A DNA stretch of 64,000 nucleotides from Pinus tabuliformis (taxonomy: Eukaryota > Streptophyta > Pinopsida > Pinales > Pinaceae), in the NCBI GenBank assembly GCA_031772625.1, contig CM062818.1:1677800667-1677864666 (forward strand), read 5' to 3'. This document shows positions 32,828 to 44,116 of the stretch, in pieces. The notes under the pieces are model-generated. The model made no database searches and was not told where the DNA came from. It saw only the letters and a list, made by a program, of their open reading frames with translations. Numbering within the stretch: position 1 is the first letter of the stretch; the number at the start of each line of letters is the position of its first letter. The position numbers and the translations under genes were made by a program.

Positions 32828-35761
32828 TCCCCCCATATTGCTTCGGGTGAGACTTCAGCTTGCGCTACACGGGTTGATGCTGAAAGGGTCAGTAGTGTAG
32901 GGTTTTGTTTGGTGAAATTAACTCTGAACCTGGGTCAAGACCCACTAAGCCACAACTATCATTTCAATGCTTTCAATTACCTTATATCAATGATATTACA
33001 TTTATTTACCTTGGTCTCTCTATTATATTGAATTTTGTTATGAAGCATTGTTTTTGTAACTATATTTGTTAGCATATCTCCTCATGCACAATGGTATTTT
33101 GAAGTGTTTCTTCCTACTCCCTCAAAAAATAACGTTGGATATCTCTATGCTTGGCCCTTCATTGGAACCTGAGGTTCTTTGTGAGAGTAATACAACTTTG
33201 GTTATTATAAAATCATTATTACATTTTAGAAGAATTGCGACCAAAATTACACCCAAATTGCCATCAAAATAATTTATTTTCAAATTCCTCTCCTTTTGTA
33301 TTTAACCACTCATTTCTTGCAATTTGGGTGGTAGCTTAGGTTACTAAATGACATAAAAAAATGTTAACAACATCAATGACTCTAGTAGCATTCATGTGGT
33401 TTCTATTGTGACTAGAGAAATGTTTGTGATTGCAGCCTCAAAAATGGAAAAATTGCCACCCAAATTGCATGGATATGGCATTAAAAGGTGCATCTCAATT
33501 TGCGTTCTAATGAACATGTTGAATTTTGTGGTGTATTTCATCTCAATCTATGTGTAGAAATATGTTCTATTATTTTTTATTTGGATTTTTTGGGTCACTT
33601 ATGATCACATTTGAATCCAAAAACTAAATTGAACCAAGATGGTCAAGTGGGAAATATGGAATCTTCATCTCCCATGTTATTAGTTTTAATTTGAAAGTTT
33701 TGATTTACCAAGGATTCTCATTATGGTATGAATTATTCAATATTTTCTTATCGATTAGATTTAATTAAGTGTTAGATTATGTATTGGCTTAAGTTTTTAC
33801 CTCTTTGAAAACACTTCCATGACAAACGAATCCTCTTCTATATGCACCAAGGAAGATGATGAATGAATCTAAATTAAAACCAACATTTTCTAAGCCGCAT
33901 CAACTTTATAGGATTATGCATACTTGAAGAAATCTAACCTGCAAGACTCAATGGTCAACACTAAGGACCATTTTAAGGCAAGGTGCACACAATTAGACAT
34001 AAATTGTAAATACTTGAGTTGTCTTTAGTGCGGATTTTTGGAGTTTCCAGTGCCAGAATCTAGCGTAAACATTTGTGGTGAAATCATGATTTGTGTTATT
34101 TAAACTAGTTTTTTGACCCTGTATATAGATTCAACACCCTGAAAAACCCCTAGGGCACTTATGTTGTGTAGGGTTTACCTATCAGACTTGTGATTTCAAT
34201 GAATTCCTGACAGATTTTAGAGAAATTAGACCGTAAAAATCCATTGGAAAAACTTCCAAAAAGTCGCACTAAAGACAACTCCAATACTTAATAGTTGCAA
34301 TTAAAATTTAAAACAAAATAAATATTAAAAGAAACTGGTTTATTAAAAGCATAGATATAACAATGCGGGATATGAACCTTGGTGGAGAGGGTAACAACTT
34401 CTCAAGCTACATACTTTATTACAATATCCCGAAGGATATATTAAAATAAAATATTTTTAATAAATAACAAAGTTGAAAATAAAATAATGGGTATCTTTTA
34501 TGACAATTTCAATCTTCAATAGAAAGATTGATAATAACAAGAACACATATGCATGAGAAATAAACATTAAAGTAAACCCAAAATATCTCAATTCTAAAGA
34601 ATAGAATGTTGCAAATAACATATTTTGCAAAAAGCTAGCAAACTCCAAAACAAAAGCATATCACTAAAAACACTTGTGTTCTCCAAACTATGGTATAGTA
34701 ATAAGTGACATCACTTAACACTAGAATGGCCCTAGGTTTGACTTTGAAGAGCCTCTACAAATGATTAAACAAGTTTTATGTCAAAGAAAATAATTAACAA
34801 CAAATGAAAAGTTGCATCCAATTGTTCAGATACCACACAAAACAGATTTTCATATTTGCTTGATCTAAGAAAAATATATTTTTCGCTAACAAGAAAAAGT
34901 AACTGAGAAATTTTATAATTAACCTTACCACAGTGAAAGTTAAAAATTTAAAGAAAAAATCACTAACAGATTTCAAAAAAGTAATGAAAAAGAAAATTAA
35001 TAATAACAATACATCAAGTTTTGACGACTTGTATAAGATCCCTACAAATTCCTAGAAAAATGTCAACAAATATTGGAAACTTCCATTTGTTTCACAAGAT
35101 AATAAAATTGTGCATAATTTACACCCTTCGAAACCCATAGAGTTGGAATTTGACAAACCCTCAACATCAAAACATCAAATACATCAAAATATACAATGTT
35201 GCTTCACAATCAAATGCCAATTTACTTCAATCAAGTTAAAAACTATAATCTATTGTTAATCGTCAGCTTCTCTAATTGAAACCATAATATAATTTAGAAA
35301 CCAAAAAATTAAATAAACATAAAGAAAACCTTGACATATAAAAAAATTCAAAAAATATGATAGTTTCATAACAAAGAAGGGAAATTTAGAAATTTTAGAA
35401 GAAATTTCATTTGGCTTATGTTGAGTGTAGATAACCAAATGTGTCGGGTTTTACACAGGCTCAGTACGGGTGGGCATTGGTTTCATGAGCTCATCACTAC
35501 CAAACAAGTATCATAGAGATATTTTACCACCATTGTTGTTGAAAACACAACCCATCTTTCAAATTTAGTTTTCCAAGTATCACTACAAGAAACTACAAGG
35601 AAATAGGTGCTGCCCAATGTTGACAAAGATCTAAAAAATGAGTGGTAAAGGCCAATGCATTTAGAAAAATTTAAGATTAATAAAAGGACACTGATCATAA
35701 ATATATGTAGTCTTCAACATACAAAAAATAGAGGAAAAATAGGGACTCAATGAGAGGTGTC
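32828..35761 (+). other. Leader and non-coding internal block of unit 3
   Basis: Homologous to 22048-24986. The small open frame of the sister units has a stop at its third codon here. Ends with GTGTC (35757-35761), the target-site duplication of element E. Confidence 0.6.
34017..34282. mobile_element. MITE copy in unit 3
   Basis: TIRs TTGTCTTTAGTGCGGATTTT and its inverse near 34282; otherwise as 7893-8159. Confidence 0.65.
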
Positions 35762-36866
35762 CGTTGTGAAGTAAAATTATAAGTGTGGACATGGACGAAT
35801 TCGTCTAGCTCAATAATGGGTCTAGCCACAATAGATAAATTCTATGGAAGATTTCCTTAGGTTAGAATCAATCAAGAGGGCCTACCTCTTGGTTTCTTAT
35901 CCTAATTGATGGTGTCCTCGCGTGCTCGCTCTAGCGATCTCTCGCTTCCTTCTTCAAGCTCCTAAAACAAGTAAACAACTACAACACACAAACATAATAA
36001 TAGGCAAATTGAAATTCAACCTACTTAACGAGTCAAGGAGCATTAAGACATGTATATGTAATATTACAAAACATGTAGAAAATCAATCGATAGTTTCATA
36101 AATTAATATCAAAGAGAGATTACAACCATTCGTCTTGACGCTGCAGTCTTCCTTTGACAAAACCGGGTTCCCACACACTTCTGCTAGCATTCCATGATAG
36201 CTTCAAAAAAGAAGAAGTTTAAAGGCTCTTCCCTTTCCGTTTCACTCCAAACCAAAACACACTTCTCCCTCACACAACTAAATGGCTACAACTAGTAATA
36301 GCTTGCTTTTCTAATCCAAAATAGTATACTCACACTCAGCCAAAAACTATCACTATCTTGTGCTTGGGAAGAAGGGAGGTTTATATAGGAAATATGGATG
36401 GGAGATGGATCCTCTTCCCATGGGAGAAGGACTTATCCCTTGAGGTATTTCCATCATTATAGGGTAAATGAGCCCAAATTGTCATCCTTAACTACATCCG
36501 ACCAAACCATTTATCAGACTTCTATTACAGAGCTTCTAGAGTTGGAAGCTTCGACTCTAATTTAAAAAAATTTCCATAACAGGATCGACGTGACTGGAAC
36601 ATATCTCAGTTGTACCGTTTGGCATGGGTAATAGTTCTAATCTCTACACACCAGCACGGGGGAGGCAAAGGCCATTAGTGCCGGTCTTGTAAACTGGGCA
36701 GAACAAAAGTTTCGGGGAAAATGGTGCAAAAGGGAAATGATCTGTTCATGAAGAGGGACAGAATGGGAGTTTCTTCATGAAGGAAAAGCATGCGGGGTTC
36801 ACTGTAGAGGTCCTCTAGGATCAAGGAACGGGGAGTATGGGGACAGTGACAAAATGTTGTGTAACA
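35762..36866 (-). repeat. 3' LTR of element E (C3, 1105 bp)
   Basis: Pairs with 55541-56643. The outermost base pair has decayed (CG instead of TG at 35762). Confidence 0.85.
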
Positions 36867-36881
36867 AATTCCCCCTAAAGT
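36867..36881 (-). promoter_or_regulatory. Polypurine tract of element E
   Basis: Minus strand CACTTTAGGGGGAATT abuts the LTR start TGTTACAC. Confidence 0.7.
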
Positions 36882-37090
36882 GTGAAGGTCGAGCTGGAGT
36901 GGGGGATGAAATGCTTTATAAATTAGTGCAGGGAACTATTCTGTCTTCGGAAAACCTGCAAGCAAGTACATATATATACATAAACTAAGATATTTGTTGG
37001 ATGATACATGAATCGTGGCATGGACGCAGCCACCTAGAGAATGATCATGTAAATGGATCCAATTATGGGCGCAACCATCCGTCAAAGAGG

Positions 37091-37646
37091 TGTTAGAAAA
37101 TTATATATTACAGAGCAAAAAAACACATAAAATATAATTGTAGAAATACAACAACAGAAAACACATAAAACAAGAGAGACACAGATATACATGGTTCACT
37201 CAATTTGGGCTACGTCCATGGAGAAACATCCAGTCCTCCCTTTTATATTATCCAGCAAACTGAAGAGATACAACCTACAATAGATCTGTTGTAATTCCCT
37301 CTTCACTCTCACACAATCTCCTCTCTCTTTACCACTCAGAATACAAATCTCTATAGACGCAATAAAATTCCCTCATATATAGCGAGGGGTTGCCTTCTAG
37401 GGAAAAAACCCTAAATTAAACATAACTTCTACTATCAGGTCTCTGCCTAATTACATCTATTTTTAGCTTTGGGGGCGCTTCCCCCGATCCACCCATCAGG
37501 GGGGGCTCCTAAAGGTCACAGCCTCCCCCCCTTGTACCCCCCTTGTAGCGAATATTTTATGCGCGACGTTGCTGCCACATTACAAACTGGGGTCTAGTGT
37601 GGCGATACCTCTAAATAGATAAGATAATCAGGCTCCACACCCAACA
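37091..37646 (-). mobile_element. Solo LTR F (556 bp), Copia-like
   Basis: TGTTAGAAAATT .. CACCCAACA with a perfect AGAGG duplication (37086-37090 and 37647-37651). TATA complement at 37374-37382 (CATATATAG) gives the minus orientation. A C/G-rich patch lies at about 37470-37550. Truncated copies sit at 10949 and 26317 at the same site. Confidence 0.85.
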
Positions 37647-38604
37647 AGAGGATCATAATGAAATCAAGGTATGGTTGCAACCATCTAATAATGAGAAGAA
37701 TCACATATGATAACTCATGGTCTAGTCACAACCAACCATATGAAAGAGACATGCATATCATTATAAACCATGTCACACCACTTCGGAACTTGGACTTGTG
37801 TGATCTGAGTCTAGGGTCTTGCGCTCCAACACGATTTGATCAAAGTACATATCCTAGCATGCGAATGGATGTGTTGACATTGAACATGCTAGAAAGTCAC
37901 TTGATTACCAGTCAATGATGTAAAATGTTAACAAGTGCGAGAGAAACCACCAATAATGAAAATGGTCCTCAAGGTACCATCAACACAATTCATGGAATGT
38001 GAATACAGGAGCTGAAGTTGAACACCCGTGAAATCACTTGATTGAAAGCCAATGATGTGAACTTGTCGTTGAGTGCAAAGAACTTGCCATTAGGGCATGC
38101 AAGCTCTAAGGTACTGGAAGGGAGTCTCTCAGTCAACTTCTTGGATAATTAGTTGAAGTCGATGGAAAGCGACCATGTTGAAGGAGGGACATAATGAATC
38201 CCACATCATTGACGCAAGATGAGAGGATGCAAAATGATTTTGGATGATACAGAGAATCAAAGGTAAGTGTAACTACAGAAGGACAACTCTTGAACATATT
38301 GGCGACACAACTGAAAGTTTGGTAGCTTTTGGATTCATATGATCGATGGTCATGATGACGAGGAAGGGATCAAATGGGAGGCAAAAAATGAATGGCCCAA
38401 ACCCAGGAAGGTCAACGATACAAAGGAGGATGTCCCAACTTGACATGAAACAAAGAGTGTTATGTTCAAGAGTGAGCTGTCGACATGACTGATAGATTTC
38501 CAAATTTTTTCCCCCACCATTTTTGGCGAATACCCCAATTATTTTTTAATCACAAGCTTGAAGGGGATAAAATATGCTTGCACTATAAGTTCATCCTTTT
38601 GATG
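37647..38604 (-). other. Internal 3' region of element E, no recognised coding
   Basis: Continues the E interior between solo LTR F and the Copia insertion. Motifs such as TATGGTTGCAACCATC resemble TATGGGCGCAACCATCC on the other side of LTR F. Open frames are short (longest 76 aa, minus, 38273-38503) and match nothing I know. Confidence 0.5.
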
Positions 38605-38622
38605 TGTTGGAAATAATACTGA

Positions 38623-38641
38623 GGGGGGGGGGGGGGGGGGG
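38623..38641. repeat. Poly-G run of 19 in the Copia LTR
   Basis: Uninterrupted G19 on the plus strand, near the LTR end next to the primer-site side. The other LTR has G13 at 45878-45890. Confidence 0.9.
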
Positions 38642-39299
38642 TGAATCAGTATTATCAAATTATTTTCAATATTCCCTTTGGATTTATAATTTAAATTATT
38701 CTTCAGATTTTGACCATCAATTTGAATGTCAGTGCCATATAATAATGAACAGGAACAAGAAAAATAGACAGTCACACCAAAGAACACCAGATATAAGGTG
38801 GAAACCCAATGTGGGTGAAAACCACCTGCTGCAATGTGTCTCTATCTTCTTTCAATTAGAAACTTCTATTTACAATGATTCTGTACTGGTGCATTCCTTT
38901 ACCAGTACGCAGGCTGCAACCTGCAGAGAGCTACAACCCTCTCTCGTTTTCCAGATTCTCCTGGAAGGAAGCTACAACCCCCTTAGCTCTTGTACTAGCT
39001 GAGCTACTAGTACATAGGTGCTGACCTACTTCTTTTCTTCCAGGGACCACGTTTCATAAATTTTCAGACTGGATCCATGAACATTAAATAATCATCAAGT
39101 ACATGTGAATCAACCAATCTCCTTTTACAATCAACTAATGAATCAACCAACAGCTTCTCAGAATGCAATAACCAGAAAAGTAATACCAGTAATCAGACAC
39201 AGATTCTAAACCTAGAATTCTGCAGCAATAGACAAAAGGCATCCAACATATATTTCAAGAAAAGTTTGCAACTTGACCAATAGAGACCTACGAATATGT

Positions 39300-39720
39300 G
39301 CACTTCTGCTATGTCTAGCCTGCACCCCTCTGCACCTGCTCTGTCTACTTGACAGCGCACCTCCGCACCTGATCAGTCTACTGGACTGCGCACCTCTGCA
39401 CCTGCGCCGTTTACTAGACTGCGCACCTCCGCACCTGATCAGTCTACTGGATTGCGCACCTTCGCACTGCGCCATCTACTGGACTGCGAACCTCCGCACC
39501 TGCGTCGTTTACTCATTGTGAACCTCCGCACCTGCGTCGTCTACTGATTGTGAACCTCCGCACCTGCGCTGTCTATTGGATTGCGCACCTCCGCACCTGC
39601 GTCGTCTACTGACTGCGAACCTCCGCACCTGCGCCGTCTACTAACTGTGAACCTCCGCACTTGCGCCATCTACTGGACTATGCACCTCCGCACCTGCGCC
39701 GTATCTCTCCTGTGGACCTC
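39300..39720. repeat. ~33-bp minisatellite in Copia LTR
   Basis: About twelve tandem units of CTACTGGACTGCGCACCTC + CGCACCTGCGCCGT type, contiguous and without spacers. Downstream of the TATA on the minus strand, so in the transcribed part of the LTR. Confidence 0.85.
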
Positions 39721-40341
39721 CAGATATAAACACTTTATCAGTCCTCAATTTTACCCCAGACTATCAGATCCACAGATCTGATCATGAACCAAAGAGATCA
39801 CGATCCCTCAATAGATCAGTCTTCTCATACTCAGGTTTAACTATAACTCATCAACCAATTACAAGTATTTCAGATCTTGTTCATCTTAAGATATTCAACA
39901 CATGAGTGCCTGGCCAATTGATCTCCTTTCCTTTTTATAGGCAAACCCTTACTCAAACCATGGATCAAAACCATAGAAATCCAATACAAGGGACCCAAAA
40001 CTGGGGTTCAATATTTTAGATGTAATACCACGGTCCAAAACCATAGAATCAAACATGTCGGACTAAATACCATGGATCAATCATAAAAATTCCCACGTGC
40101 GCGTGCTTCTCTGCATGAAAGTGAGTGAATTTGACGTCCGCACCTTTTGTTCGGAGGACCTACGGGTTGTCCGCACTTTTTGTTCGGGGCACCTACGGGT
40201 CCGTAGCTTTTGTTAGGCGCACATGCAGGTATCTCATTTTCTATCATTTTGAGATCCCGAACAGTGATTTGCCACTTGAGTGAGTTGCCATCAAGGACAA
40301 CATTCATGCCATAGTGCCACATCTGTGTCATAATGCCAACA

Positions 40342-40355
40342 ATCTCCCCCTTTGG
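40342..40355 (-). promoter_or_regulatory. Polypurine tract of minus-strand Copia
   Basis: Minus strand CCAAAGGGGGAGAT directly upstream of the 3' LTR. Confidence 0.85.
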
Positions 40356-40919
40356 ACTTGATGGCAACCCCAAGATCCTCAAAGTCATTCTCCCCTTTTG
40401 TCATCAAGGGCAAAGGATTATGCTCCCCCTAAGAACATGTTGAAAACTCTGCTCTGCTGTGCTGATCATGCTCCCCCTAATTGTAGGCTAGATATGCAAA
40501 AGAAATTTTCTTCAAGAAGAACCATAATCCACCATACACCATAAATGACCTTCCTATCACCAAAAGACTCTATACATACATTCATCACCCAACCAAGTGG
40601 GGATCATCAGAAATTTACATATGACAACCAAGTACATTATATCATTCATCCCAGACATAGGCCGTTACATGATCTTGACAAAAGAAATATAAGACATAGA
40701 GACAAAACATTAGCAGCAATATTCATATCAACATCCATGTTCTCCTTCTATACTTGCTACTCCAATATCTTCTACAATAATGCCAACAATGCATTATTAG
40801 AAGAATATATGCTCCCCCTGAACCTGTGCCATTTGGTCTTTGACCAATCCATAAACCAGCGAATGTATGCGTATACCCCATATGAAACTCGCGTACAACC
40901 AACAATCTCTGAAACAAAC

Positions 40920-43900
40920 ATGATTCGACAGCAAGATGATGCATCAAATACCCCCAGCTTTTGCCTGAGGTATTCAAAGGTCTCCCTGGGTAGCGGTTTG
41001 GTGAGTATATCAGCAACTTATTCCTTAGAGGGAACATACTCCAACTTGACCTTTTGTTCAAGCACTTGTTCCCGAAGAAAATGATATTTGATAGGTATAT
41101 GCTTGGTCTTTGAGTGCATGACTGGGTTCTTTGAAATGTTGATAACACTTGTATTATCACATAGGATGGAGATAGGTGGAGTACAAGTGATTTGAAAGTC
41201 CTGCAAAGTTTGCATCATCCAAAGAAGTTGTGTGCAACAAGATGCAACAGCCACCTACTTTGCTTCAGCTGTAGATAATGCTATTGAACTATGTTTCTTG
41301 TTGAACCAAGATACTAATCTGGAACCCATGAAGAATGCACCACCACTAGTGCTTTTTCTGTCATCCATGCTTCCGGCCCAATTTGCATCTGTATAAGTAT
41401 GAAGTGTGAGATCTGTATCTCTAGGATACCATAAGCCATAGTTTTGAGTTCCTTGAAGGTACTTGAAGATTCTCTTAACTGCCTAAAAATGAGTTTCCTT
41501 TGGATTTGCCTAAAATCTTCCAACTATTCCCACTGCATGCATGATGTCTGGTCGGGTACCTATCAAATAAAGCAGACTTCCAATCATGGATCTATAGGTT
41601 GGTTGATGCATTGCTGCTGATTCATCATTTGCACTAAGGCTACATCCTGTAACCATAGGGGTACATACTGGTTTCGAATCTTCCATGCCATGTTTCTTCA
41701 AGATTTGTTTGAGGTACTTGGTTTGAGATAAAATGATACCGTCTTCATTTTGTTGGATTTGTAGACCAAGAAAATATGTCAGCTCTCCAAGCAATGACAT
41801 TTCGAATTCTTTCTGCATTACCAAGGCAAAGTTTTGACTCATAGCTTCTTCATTGTTTCCAAAGGTAATATCATCTACATACACAACAAGTATTAGCAAT
41901 TTGTCATTTTCAATCCTTACATAAAGATTGCTATCTGCTGATCCTTTTGAAAAACCTTGTTGATGAAGGTATTTGTCCAAGCGATAGTACCAAGCCCTTG
42001 GAGCCTGTTTAAGAACATAGAGAGCCTTTTTTAGTCTGCATATAAGATTTGGATCATTCCCAAGGATGAAACCATCTGGTTGCTCAATGTACACTTCTTC
42101 TTCTAAGTCTCCATTCAGAAAGGCTGATTTCACATCCATTTGAAATACTTTGAACTTCTGAAAGCTAGAGAGAGCAAGGAACATTCTAATGGCCTCAATT
42201 CTAGCAATGGGAGCAAAAGTTTCTTCAAAGTCTATTCCTTCTTGTTGAGCGTACCCTTTACAGACAAATTTGGCCTTGTCTCTAATCACTTCCTCGTTTT
42301 CAGTCAACTTGTTTTTGAAGATCCATTTTGTCCCTATGACATTCTTATCTTTTGGTCTAAGAACCAACTCCCAAGTGTTATTCTTTTCGATCTGCTCAAG
42401 TTCTTCATCCATTGCCTTGACCCAACATTCGTCTTTGCATGCTTCTTTTACATTTTGTGGTTCAGTTGAGGAGAGTAATGCCAAATAGCTTGAAGCTTAT
42501 GCAATTGTTCTTCTTGTTTGTATACCTGCCTCCTTTTGCCCCAAAATTTGAGATTCTGGGTGATTCTCTTGAACATACCTGGATGGAGTCTTTTCTTCTA
42601 TCCTTATTTGTTCCTCTGGTGCCTCATGGGTTTCTTCTTCATCATGAATCTGATTTGATGTTGATGGATAGTCCTCATCATCTTCGAAGTCTTCAGATCT
42701 TACCTGCCTGGGAGTGTTTTCTTTTTCATCCACCACTACATCAATGCTGTCGATAATTCTTCCAAGCCTTTTATTGTAACATTTGTATGCTTTGCTGTGA
42801 GGAGAATAACCAAGGAGAATGCCTTCATTTGCTCTAGGTTCAAACTTGCCAAGATTTTCATCATTATTTTTAATATAGAATTTGCTTCCAAAATTTTTGA
42901 AATGTTTTACCGAAGGAGTCTCACCATACCAGAGCTCATGAGGAGTTTGAGTGCTGTTCACCCGGATATTTTTCTTGTTGAGAATAACAACTGCAGCAAA
43001 TGCGGCTTCACCCCAGAAGGTTGCGGGAGTTCCAGACTCATCAATATTAGCACAAGCCATTTGTTGAATCGTTCTGTTCATCCTTTCCACTACTCCATTA
43101 TGCTGAGGAGTCCTAGCTGTAGAGAATTACATTCTTATTCCATGTTCTTCACAAAAGTTGAAAAATTCATTCGAGGTAAACTCCCCACCTCTATCAGACC
43201 TGAGGCATTTGATTTTGTGATCTAATTCATTCTCTACCAAGGCTTTGAATGATTTGAACTTTTCAAAGGCTTCATCTTTGTGCTTCATAATTCCTATCCA
43301 ACACATCCTTGAAAAGTCGTCAATGAATAATATAAAATATTCTTCTCCTTGAGGTGACCTTTTCCTAGATGGACCACATACATCAGTATGGACCAGTTCA
43401 AGTGGTCTGCTAGCTGATCCTTCTTTCTCAGGGAAGTTAGTTCCGGTTTGCTTACCAAACTGACATGATTTGCATATTGTATTGTATGGAATTTTGATGT
43501 CTGGAAGACCACAAACTGCCTGGTATTTGCATGCTTTCCTTATTTGTGAGAAGCTTAGATTCCCCAATATTTTGTGCCATAGCCAGTGTTCATCATTCTT
43601 ACTTAGAAAGCATTGATGTTTGAATATGTATAAATTATTTGGAGTTCTTATGCCTTTGATCACTGTTTTTCCTGTATCAAGATCACGAACACTACATCCA
43701 TTTGATCGAAATATTAGCTCAGTTCCTTGATCGCACATCTGACTGACGCTCAATAGATTATGCTTTAAGCCATCAACATACATGACATTTCTAGCTTTGA
43801 CCTTTTCTTTTAACTGAACAAAACCTTTACCTTTTATGAGAGCAGGGGTGTCATTTCCAAAAGAGACCTTCTTCTCCTTCTCTAAGGCACTATATGGCTG

Positions 43901-44017
43901 AAGTTTTTCCTTATCACCCGTCATGTGTTTCAAATAGCCACTGTTGATGTACCATTGATTTTCTTGCCCTTCCGCATATAAAGCTATACCACATCTCTCT
44001 GGTTGTGGTTCCTTCAT
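40920..44017 (-). pseudogene. pol: Copia pol: protease, integrase, reverse transcriptase, RNase H (broken)
   Basis: Read right to left in Copia order. Protease remnant: WYINSGYLKHMTG (about 43950), where the catalytic Asp is Asn. Integrase: zinc finger with LWHKILGN (second His lost) and CKSCQFGK; core D (VHTDVCGPS), D (LRSDRGGEF) and E (NGVVERMNRTI), with a stop after EEHGIRM. Reverse transcriptase (42484-41510): [15 protein letters not shown] and the catalytic YVDD. RNase H (about 41500-40920): DANWAGSMDDRKSTSGGAF, then LRQKLGVF at the end. At least three stops or frameshifts separate the blocks, so no complete polyprotein can be made. Confidence 0.9.
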
Positions 44018-44116
44018 TCTCCATGTTTTGACACTTGAGGCTTGCTCCTTCTGAGTTGTATGCCGAAACCTGCTCCTGCACTCAGAATCTTCATGACCGA
44101 AGTTGTTACAAATAGA

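Larger units (their letters stand above)
1912..35761 (+). mobile_element. Tandem array of non-autonomous LTR element A (LARD-like), two complete units plus parts of two more
   Basis: Three plus-strand LTRs (2841-3734, 21174-22047, 31956-32827) are separated by homologous internal regions, so the order is LTR-internal-LTR-internal-LTR-internal. The partial unit before 2841 shows only its gag-like 3' end and LTR B1. After removing later insertions the first unit is about 8.4 kb. Each internal region runs: leader, AT-rich non-coding block with a MITE, a piece of element E, DUF4283 fragment (units 1 and 2), gag-like gene, an antiparallel LTR of family B, and the end of the gag-like gene. No protease, reverse transcriptase or integrase is visible, hence non-autonomous. 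LTR-LTR unequal exchange is the likely origin (inference). Confidence 0.75.
38605..40341 (-). repeat. 3' LTR of the minus-strand Copia (1737 bp)
   Basis: TGTTGGAAATAATACTGAG .. ATGCCAACA. TATA complement at 39932-39940 (CTATAAAAAG on the minus strand). Contains a 19-base G run and a GC-rich minisatellite. Confidence 0.9.

Noticed and set aside
38273..38503. 76-codon frame as integrase or RT of element E
   Set aside because: None of the catalytic motifs can be found in any frame of 37647-38604.
39300..39720. Regular ~33-bp repeats resembling a CRISPR array
   Set aside because: Units are contiguous and drift in sequence, no unique spacers, and the same array is in both LTRs of a plant Copia. 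It is an LTR minisatellite.
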